DNA from: Gammaproteobacteria bacterium
GTDB taxonomy: Bacteria > Pseudomonadota > Gammaproteobacteria > Pseudomonadales > Azotimanducaceae
Reading direction: 5' to 3'
NCBI GenBank assembly: GCA_027295975.1
Contig: JAPUJX010000285.1
Coordinates: forward strand, 1-6,338
Length of the DNA stretch: 6,338 nucleotides
The notes beneath the pieces are model-generated. The model was not told the DNA's origin, searched no databases, and worked only from the letters and a program-made list of their open reading frames with translations. The position numbers and the translations under genes are program-made. Positions 1 to 4,819 of the stretch are shown piece after piece; position 1 is the stretch's first letter, and the number at the start of each line of letters is the position of its first letter.

Positions 1-569
1 TGATCTGCGGCGACGGCACCCTGCAACTGATAGGGCTCAACCGCAACGGCGGCGAGTCGAAACGGATCAGAAGTGAAGCGTTTTTCGAAATCGACGAGGA
101 TCCGGTTTTCGACAAACCCGTACCCACCGCGGATGGCTGGCAGCTTGTCTCTTTCGAAGGCAGGGTATTCGAAGTTACCGTGCAGGACGATTCCATCCAG
201 ATCGGTGATTCCTGGTCGGTGTTGACCGAACAAGACAGTACCGATTCGTGGCGCGTTGGCGGTGGACAGTTGATGGATGTACACATCGGGCTGGATCTGT
301 TGTTCATGATGATGCATCAGGGCGAAATCGACACCCACGAGGAACCCGGCACGGAGGTGTGGATTTTCAATCGCGAGACCCAACGCCGTATCGCACGCAT
401 CGAGGCGGGTGAACCCATCACCAATATTCTGGTCAGCCAGGATGAAAACCCGATACTCATCGCCACCACCGAGGCAGGCCCGGTTCATATCTACGACGTA
501 AAAACCACCAGAAAGTTACGCACCATCGAGAACCCGGGTACCTCACCGTCGCTGCTCCAGATATTCTGA
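1..569 (+). CDS. TTQ amine dehydrogenase large (beta-propeller) subunit, C-terminal part
   Basis: This is the 3' end of a gene that begins left of the window. The frame is open from base 3 and ends at TGA 567-569, giving 188 residues of a family usually near 400. The product is the periplasmic heavy chain of a methylamine/aromatic amine dehydrogenase, a seven-bladed propeller that binds the TTQ-bearing small subunit and shapes the substrate channel. Supporting motifs are a WRVGGGQL stretch, then MHQGEIDTHEEPGTEVWIFN, matching the family's conserved 'H-x-x-PGTEVWVFD' blade, followed by NRETQRRIARIE and a last blade with VHIYDVKTTRKLRTIE. The next genes are the mauE, mauD and mauA homologues in standard order, which makes the assignment firm. 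Whether it is MauB (methylamine) or AauB (aromatic amine) cannot be settled from this fragment, because the N-terminal substrate-channel region is missing. No signal peptide can be seen for the same reason. Confidence 0.9.
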   Translation, partial: ICGDGTLQLIGLNRNGGESKRIRSEAFFEIDEDPVFDKPVPTADGWQLVSFEGRVFEVTVQDDSIQIGDSWSVLTEQDSTDSWRVGGGQLMDVHIGLDLLFMMMHQGEIDTHEEPGTEVWIFNRETQRRIARIEAGEPITNILVSQDENPILIATTEAGPVHIYDVKTTRKLRTIENPGTSPSLLQIF

Positions 570-570
570 C

Positions 571-1155
571 GTGATGCTGGATCCACTGGCGGCGCTGGTT
601 ATCTCCGTGGGATTTGGCGGGCTGTTTCTCAGCACCAGCGTGCATAAGATCCGCGAATTCTCCCAGTTCACGGTGGTGCTGGCCGACTACCGGTTATTGC
701 CCGATGTGCTGGTGGTGCCCGCCGCCTTTGCCGTGGTTGGGATTGAACTCGTCATCACCCTGTGCTGGTTCTCGGTGTTGTGGACCCATTTCCTGGTCGT
801 CCCGAGTGCCGTTTTGAGCACAGCTTTGTTGACCCTCTATGGGTTTGCGGTAGCCATCAACCTGGCTCGCGGGCGTGTCCACATCAGCTGCGGGTGTGGG
901 GTAGCCGGAACCGGCAACGCCGACCAGCCTCTGTCGAGTGGGATACTGGTTCGCAACTCCGTAATGGCATTATTCGCCTTGACTTGCCTGTTACCTATCG
1001 TTGCACGCAACTTGACCTGGTTCGACGGTGTCGCGGCCGTGACCGCGTTGTTGATCGCGGTCATTCTTTACGCGGCGACATCCCAACTGCTTCGCAACAA
1101 TGCGGCCATGGCTGCCTGGCGGCAGATGCGTTACGAGGTTGAAGCCCATGGCTGA
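571..1155 (+). CDS. mauE: MauE-family membrane protein for amine dehydrogenase maturation
   Basis: This 194-residue integral membrane protein has about five hydrophobic segments (roughly residues 5-22, 48-70, 73-95, 127-145 and 150-172) and a CGCG motif with Cys107 and Cys109 in the loop after the third segment. That cysteine pair and topology are the hallmarks of MauE, which is related to DoxX/VKOR-type redox membrane proteins. In known mau operons MauE and MauD are needed for a stable, correctly disulfide-bonded small subunit, and MauE probably supplies or relays oxidising or isomerising equivalents across the inner membrane. The start could be GTG 571 or the adjacent ATG 574. Neither has a clear Shine-Dalgarno, so translation may be coupled to the large-subunit gene that stops at 569. 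The end overlaps the mauD start by 8 bases. The aromatic amine dehydrogenase homologue is called aauE, so the symbol depends on substrate. Confidence 0.9.
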   Translation: MMLDPLAALVISVGFGGLFLSTSVHKIREFSQFTVVLADYRLLPDVLVVPAAFAVVGIELVITLCWFSVLWTHFLVVPSAVLSTALLTLYGFAVAINLARGRVHISCGCGVAGTGNADQPLSSGILVRNSVMALFALTCLLPIVARNLTWFDGVAAVTALLIAVILYAATSQLLRNNAAMAAWRQMRYEVEAHG

Positions 1156-1816
1156 TTTCATGATCCCCGCGTTCATTATCCTGTGGGTGCTCGTCATCGT
1201 GCTGGCGGTGATGGTTGTTGCGCTGGCCAGACAAGTGGGACTGTTACACGAGCGTGTCGCCCCCGCCGGTGCCCTTTCTCCTACCAGCGGACCCAAAGTG
1301 GGTGAACTGGTGGAAGCTGCGCGTTACGGTGATTTGAGCGGGCGGGAACATACCATCGGCGGAGCCTCCGAAACCGGCGATACCACCCTGGTTTTGTTCG
1401 TATCACCTACCTGTCCGGTCTGTAAAACGCTCGTTCCCATCGCCCGATCCCTCGCCCAGCACGAAAAGCTCAGGTTGATATTCGCAAGCGACGGTGACAC
1501 CACCCAACGTCACGCGGCTTATGTCAAAGACATGCACATGGATGACTACCCCTACATCATCTCCCAGGCTCTGGGATTGGGATTCGGTGTCAGCAAATTG
1601 CCTTTTGCCGTTCTCCTGGATGCCGCCGGCACCCTGGTGAGCAAAGGCCTCGTCAACAGCCGCGAGCATCTCGAAAGCCTGCTGGTGGCAATGGGCAGCG
1701 GGGTTGCAACCCTGCAGGACTATATGCAAAGTTTGGAACAGGCGCAAAGTCTGGACCAGGGGTACTTGCCCGATGACGGTAAGCACACCGATAGACCTAA
1801 GGAGCAAATCCAATGA
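1148..1816 (+). CDS. mauD: MauD-family thioredoxin-like protein for small-subunit disulfide formation
   Basis: This is a 222-residue membrane-anchored, periplasm-facing thioredoxin-fold protein. I chose ATG 1148 over an upstream in-frame ATG at 1100. It gives the typical MauD N-terminus: one transmembrane helix (about residues 5-27) followed directly by the signature ALARQVGLLHERVAPAGAL (about 25-43). A GAGG-like Shine-Dalgarno lies near 1134-1138. The active site is CPVC at residues 89-92, with Pro152 in KLPFAV as the likely cis-proline. MauD is thought to act as an oxidoreductase or isomerase for the many disulfides of the TTQ small subunit. A hydrophilic tail of about 30 residues follows the thioredoxin domain. 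The gene overlaps mauE by 8 bases and the small-subunit gene by 4 bases (ATGA), so the three are clearly cotranscribed. The corresponding name in an aromatic amine dehydrogenase operon is aauD. Confidence 0.92.
   Translation: MADFMIPAFIILWVLVIVLAVMVVALARQVGLLHERVAPAGALSPTSGPKVGELVEAARYGDLSGREHTIGGASETGDTTLVLFVSPTCPVCKTLVPIARSLAQHEKLRLIFASDGDTTQRHAAYVKDMHMDDYPYIISQALGLGFGVSKLPFAVLLDAAGTLVSKGLVNSREHLESLLVAMGSGVATLQDYMQSLEQAQSLDQGYLPDDGKHTDRPKEQIQ
1799..1804 (+). promoter_or_regulatory. Shine-Dalgarno of the small-subunit gene
   Basis: AAGGAG lies 8 bases before ATG 1813, inside the last codons of mauD. It is the best ribosome binding site in the operon, which fits the need for abundant small subunit, and it supports the ATGA-overlap start. 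Confidence 0.75.
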
Positions 1817-2352
1817 CTCTCAACGATGCCATGGGAAAGGTTTATGGCTGGTTGGATACGCGCACCAATGCAGCAAGCCGCCAGCTTGCGAGACACACCT
1901 CCCGGCGCGGGTTCATAAACCGCATGGGTACCCTGCTGGTCGGCGCGGGTGTATTGCCCCTGCTCCCCGTCGCGCGCGCTTTCGGTGCCGAGGGCCTCTC
2001 GGAGATCGGCGATCCGCAAAGTTGCGACTACTGGCGCTACTGTGCCTTTGGCGGCACCCTGTGCTCCTGTTGTGGCGGCAGCTTGACGTCCTGCCCGCCC
2101 GGTGCGGAGCCCTCTCCCATCACCTGGGTGGGAACCTGTCACAACCCGGCGGACGGCAAGAACTATCTGATCTCTTACAATGATTGTTGCGGCAAGGCGA
2201 TCTGCTCCCGATGTTTCTGTCACCGCACCGAAGGGGACAGACCCGTTTATTTTCCCAGCAAGAGCAACGACATCATCTGGTGTTTCGGGACCGAGAGCCA
2301 TGCCTACCATTGCACCCTTGCGGTCGTGTTGAGTGAAGCCACGGAAGCTTGA
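1813..2352 (+). CDS. TTQ amine dehydrogenase small (catalytic) subunit
   Basis: This 179-residue precursor of the quinoprotein light chain has a long N-terminal region and a Tat-type motif SRRGFI (30-35). A hydrophobic stretch follows, with likely cleavage near ARA (54-56), so it is exported to the periplasm folded. The mature part carries CDYWRYC (71-77), LCSCCGGS (83-90), SPITWVGTCHNP (101-112), SYNDCCGK (121-128), CSRCFC (131-136), NDIIWCFG (152-159) and YHCT (165-168). By alignment from memory with Paracoccus methylamine dehydrogenase, Trp105 and Trp156 are the two tryptophans crosslinked into TTQ. Asp124 is the catalytic base (Asp76 there, Asp128 in Alcaligenes aromatic amine dehydrogenase) and Thr168 is the conserved active-site Thr. 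There are 14 mature cysteines, in a pattern matching the aromatic enzyme, while the RPVY and NDIIWCFG segments look more like the Paracoccus enzyme. Position 80 is Gly where both references have Asp. The substrate is a primary amine of unknown type, so mauA versus aauA is left open. Confidence 0.95.
   Translation: MTLNDAMGKVYGWLDTRTNAASRQLARHTSRRGFINRMGTLLVGAGVLPLLPVARAFGAEGLSEIGDPQSCDYWRYCAFGGTLCSCCGGSLTSCPPGAEPSPITWVGTCHNPADGKNYLISYNDCCGKAICSRCFCHRTEGDRPVYFPSKSNDIIWCFGTESHAYHCTLAVVLSEATEA
2343..2347 (+). promoter_or_regulatory. Shine-Dalgarno favouring the TTG start of the cytochrome gene
   Basis: GGAAG lies 8 bases before TTG 2356 but 17 bases before the alternative ATG 2365. The spacing therefore favours the TTG as the initiation codon of the cytochrome c gene. 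Confidence 0.45.
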
Positions 2353-2355
2353 TTT

Positions 2356-2787
2356 TTGACCCGCATGCGTGCAGTTCTGGCGACATGCTTGTGGGTGAGT
2401 ACCGCCTTGGGTACGAACGCCGCGCTCGCCGCCTATACCCCGCGCGTCGCCTATCTGCTGCACTGCAGCGGATGCCACCTCCCCGATGGCAAAAGTAATC
2501 CTCCCGAGGTGCCGGACCTGCGGGGGGAATTGGGCAGGATCGTCGCGGTGCCCGGTGGCCGGGACTACCTGGCGCGGGTGCCCGGCGTCTCACAGGCCCC
2601 CGTCTCCGACCAGGAATTGGCCGAGATCCTCAACTGGGTCCTTCAGCGGTTCAACGCAAAAACCCTGCCGGTCGATTTCACACCCCTGACCGGGAAAGAG
2701 GTCGGCAGGTCCAGACGTAATGTCCTGAAGGATCCGCTGAAACATCGCGCAGCCCTTTGGGAGCGTTACGAGTCATCCCGAAAATAG
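2356..2787 (+). CDS. periplasmic monohaem cytochrome c, probable electron carrier for the amine dehydrogenase
   Basis: This is a 143-residue small c-type cytochrome with a Sec signal peptide (about residues 1-25, cleavage likely after ALA) and one haem-binding motif CSGCH (Cys37, Cys40, His41), so the mature haem site lies very near the N-terminus. A helix typical of class I cytochromes c follows (SDQELAEILNWVLQRF, 84-99). The last 30 residues are strongly basic and could serve as a docking surface. The mature chain contains no methionine at all, so the usual sixth ligand Met is absent. The start is probably TTG 2356 (see the Shine-Dalgarno entry), with ATG 2365 as the alternative; both leave the signal peptide intact. 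The gene begins 3 bases after the small subunit ends, in the slot that amicyanin (mauC) occupies in classical mau operons. It may take electrons from TTQ directly, or from a blue copper protein encoded elsewhere. This role is inferred from position. Confidence 0.88.
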   Translation: MTRMRAVLATCLWVSTALGTNAALAAYTPRVAYLLHCSGCHLPDGKSNPPEVPDLRGELGRIVAVPGGRDYLARVPGVSQAPVSDQELAEILNWVLQRFNAKTLPVDFTPLTGKEVGRSRRNVLKDPLKHRAALWERYESSRK

Positions 2788-2809
2788 CCCACCCGACAAC
2801 GGAAGAAAC

Positions 2810-3844
2810 ATGACCAAAATTACCGAAGACCCGAGAATCGACCCGCGTATCAAAGCCGTTTTCGGCGCGATGGATCTGGCGAGTGGGGGTGGCGATGTGG
2901 AAAGCCGTGAGGCGATGCTCGAGGCGGCCAACAGCGAGGAGGCAGTCGCCACGCTGGGTGCTCTGACGGCGTTTCTCGATATGTGCGACACCGAGGAGAT
3001 TGCTCCTTCTGCCGGTCTCACCATCGAAGACCACGAGTTCAGCTCCGAACCGGACGGCAATACCGCGAAAATTCAGTACATTCGCCCGACTTCGACAACC
3101 CCGCTTCCCTGTGTGTATTACATTCACGGCGGCGGGATGCAATCGCTTTCCTGTTATCTCGGCAACTACCGGGCATGGGGCAAGATAATCGCGGCTCAGG
3201 GTGTCGCCGTTGCCATGGTCGACTTCCGCAACGCCGTCTCGCCATCTTCCGTTCCCGAAGTTGCGCCTTATCCGGCCGGGCTGAACGACTGTGTTTCGGG
3301 CGTGAAATGGGTGGCGACACATGCGGAGGAACTCGGAATCGACGCGAGCCGCATCATCGTTGCCGGAGAGAGCGGCGGCGGCAACCTCACCCTTGCAACG
3401 GGTCTTCGACTGAAAGCGGAGGGGGCCCTCGAACTGATCCAGGGTCTGTATGCACTGTGCCCTTACATCGCCGGAATCTGGCCCCTGGAACAAAACCCGT
3501 CCTCTACCGAAAACAACGGCATTCTGCTCGATCTGCACAACAATCAGGGTGCCATGGCTTACGGCATTGAGGAGTTGGAAAAACGCAACCCCCTGGCGTG
3601 GCCCGGCTTCGCAACGGAGGAGGATGTGCGCGGGCTTGTTCCCACAATCATCAGCGTCAACGAATGTGATCCGCTGCGCGACGAGGGTGTCAATTTTTAT
3701 CGCCTGTTGACCCGAGCGGGGGTGTCCGCCCGGTGCCGGCAGGTGATGGGGACCATTCACGGTACGGAGATCTTTCCCATCGCATGCCCCGACATCAGCC
3801 GTGAGACGGCGGTCAGCATCGCCCACTTCTGTAAGAACGGTTAG
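2810..3844 (+). CDS. alpha/beta hydrolase, hormone-sensitive-lipase (family IV) type esterase
   Basis: This 344-residue protein has no signal peptide, so it is probably cytoplasmic. The oxyanion-hole motif is HGGGM (106-110). The nucleophile elbow is GESGGG (186-191) with Ser188, a variant of the usual GDSAGG of family IV. The acid is likely Asp287 in ECDPLRDEG, and the base is His317 in TIHGTEIF, so the catalytic triad is complete. An N-terminal cap of about 85 residues precedes the core, and the length suits the family. It should hydrolyse esters of small acyl or alcohol groups, possibly also lactones or carbamates; the substrate cannot be read from sequence. ATG 2810 is preceded by GGAAG at 2801-2805 with a short 4-base spacing. 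Only 22 bases separate it from the cytochrome, so it may belong to the amine dehydrogenase transcript. A fold member lacking esterase activity is possible but unlikely given the intact triad. Confidence 0.9.
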   Translation: MTKITEDPRIDPRIKAVFGAMDLASGGGDVESREAMLEAANSEEAVATLGALTAFLDMCDTEEIAPSAGLTIEDHEFSSEPDGNTAKIQYIRPTSTTPLPCVYYIHGGGMQSLSCYLGNYRAWGKIIAAQGVAVAMVDFRNAVSPSSVPEVAPYPAGLNDCVSGVKWVATHAEELGIDASRIIVAGESGGGNLTLATGLRLKAEGALELIQGLYALCPYIAGIWPLEQNPSSTENNGILLDLHNNQGAMAYGIEELEKRNPLAWPGFATEEDVRGLVPTIISVNECDPLRDEGVNFYRLLTRAGVSARCRQVMGTIHGTEIFPIACPDISRETAVSIAHFCKNG

Positions 3845-3955
3845 CGCGAACAAACTGGGTCAGGTATGGTCGGCGTTCGATGAACGCTCGTCGATGAAAC
3901 GCTCGTCGATAAACGCCGAGCGCGGGACATCGTTCGTTAAAATTGAGGGGGATAT
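3845..3955 (+). promoter_or_regulatory. intergenic spacer that may hold regulatory sites for the downstream genes
   Basis: This 111-base non-coding gap lies between the hydrolase and reductase genes. It contains a tandem 15-bp repeat inside an inverted repeat (separate entry) and, just before the reductase start, the sequence TAAAAT at 3938-3943. That hexamer resembles a -10 box, but no matching -35 is evident and it lies only 13 bases from the start codon, so I do not call a promoter. This is the largest gap in the window and the most likely place for a transcription start or an operator. Confidence 0.3.
3870..3919. repeat. two 15-bp tandem repeats enclosed by an 8-bp inverted repeat
   Basis: AACGCTCGTCGATGA (3883-3897) is followed directly by AACGCTCGTCGATAA (3898-3912), differing only at base 14. 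The pair is flanked by TCGGCGTT (3870-3877) and its exact complement AACGCCGA (3912-3919). A nested perfect dyad GCGTTC-GAT-GAACGC (3873-3887) shares the left arm, and CGCTCG (3900-3905) can pair with CGAGCG (3917-3922). Direct repeats plus dyads upstream of a gene suggest a repressor or activator site, or an RNA hairpin that could attenuate transcription. There is no T-run after it, so it is not a standard intrinsic terminator. Confidence 0.6.
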
Positions 3956-4744
3956 ATGGAACTCGACGACAAAGTCATCATCATTACCGGCGCAGGATCG
4001 GGTATCGGCCGGGCACTGGCCCGAGAAATGGCCGCGGTTGGTGCGAAGGTTGTCGTGTGCACGGATTTGAACAGCGACAGCGCCGGGGAGACCGCAAAAA
4101 TGATTGGACCGGCGGCGACATCCGCCACCCTGGATGTTGCAGACGAGCACGCGGTTGCGGCACTCGTCAAACCAACCGAGGATTCGTTCGGGTCGGTTGA
4201 CGTGTTTGTTTCCAACGCCGGATATGGCAAACCGGGCGGTCTCGATCTCCCCACCGAAGACTGGATGCACATGATGAACGTGCACACCTGGTCGCATCTG
4301 GCCGCGGCGCGAGCGGTCATACCGGGCATGCTCGAACGGGGCGGCGGTTACCTGCTGAGTACCGCATCTGCCGCCGGTTTGCTTACCCAGATGGACTCGG
4401 GCCCGTATGCGGTCTCCAAACATGCCGCAGTCGCCTTTGCGGAGTGGATCGCCATCAACTACGGCGATCGGGGGATCGGCGTTTCGGTGCTCTGCCCACA
4501 GGCGGTTCGGACCAACATCGGGGGCCCAAGGAAACCCGGTGAGCAAGTCAAAGGGCAGGCGAGTTTCGACGGCGTGCTCGAACCGGAAACCGTGGCTGTT
4601 TCATGCATAGAAGCGATTCGTGAAGAACGATTCCTGGTGCTGCCGCATCCGGAAGTGGAAACCTATTTCCAACGCAAAGCCAACGACTACGATCGCTGGC
4701 TGCGCGGTATGCGCCGCTTTCGCAACCGCATCTCCGAAGGTTGA
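3956..4744 (+). CDS. short-chain dehydrogenase/reductase (SDR), probably NAD-dependent
   Basis: This 262-residue cytoplasmic classical SDR has an N-terminal Rossmann glycine motif TGAGSGIG (11-18). Asp37 lies at the end of the second strand (CTDLN), which favours NAD(H) over NADP(H). Asp60 is the adenine-contact residue in LDVAD. The NAG motif is at 87-89, and the catalytic tetrad is Asn108, Ser138, Tyr151 and Lys155 (YAVSK). It would interconvert an alcohol and a ketone or aldehyde; the C-terminal substrate loop (about 185-215) gives no clear clue to the substrate. The start ATG 3956 has a strong GAGGGGG Shine-Dalgarno at 3945-3951. Length and architecture are ordinary for the family. It sits between an esterase and a thiamine-diphosphate enzyme, so it may act on an alcohol released by one or a hydroxyketone handled by the other. 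That link is inference from position. Confidence 0.92.
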   Translation: MELDDKVIIITGAGSGIGRALAREMAAVGAKVVVCTDLNSDSAGETAKMIGPAATSATLDVADEHAVAALVKPTEDSFGSVDVFVSNAGYGKPGGLDLPTEDWMHMMNVHTWSHLAAARAVIPGMLERGGGYLLSTASAAGLLTQMDSGPYAVSKHAAVAFAEWIAINYGDRGIGVSVLCPQAVRTNIGGPRKPGEQVKGQASFDGVLEPETVAVSCIEAIREERFLVLPHPEVETYFQRKANDYDRWLRGMRRFRNRISEG

Positions 4745-4807
4745 TCACCACGAGACGGTCGAGATCGAAGTCGTAAGCCCACTGTCAGGTTCTTGCGCCA
4801 CATTATC

Positions 4808-4813
4808 GGGGGA
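4808..4813 (+). promoter_or_regulatory. Shine-Dalgarno deciding a GTG start
   Basis: GGGGGA lies 6 bases before GTG 4820. An ATG at 4815 between the two is followed after one codon by TGA, so it cannot start the gene. The spacing and the protein N-terminus (TELTGGDAVYETL) both support GTG 4820. Confidence 0.6.
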
Positions 4814-4819
4814 AATGAA

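Noticed and set aside
1100..1147. Upstream ATG for mauD, adding 16 residues
   Set aside because: The extension would place basic and polar residues before the anchor helix and overlap mauE by 56 bases. ATG 1148 gives the normal MauD N-terminus and a better ribosome binding site.
1720..2478. 252-codon minus-strand frame over the small-subunit and cytochrome genes
   Set aside because: The opposite strand encodes a clear TTQ subunit with all motifs, and the minus-strand translation is low-complexity without any family signature.
2678..3853. 391-codon open frame on the minus strand across the whole hydrolase gene
   Set aside because: It lies entirely opposite a gene with a complete catalytic triad, and its translation shows no recognisable domain. 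It is a by-product of GC-rich codon use.
3938..3943. TAAAAT as a -10 promoter element
   Set aside because: There is no recognisable -35 at proper spacing, and it lies almost on the Shine-Dalgarno of the SDR gene.
3860..4546. 228-codon minus-strand frame over the SDR gene and the repeat spacer
   Set aside because: It mirrors a well-supported SDR, and no domain or plausible ribosome binding site was seen.
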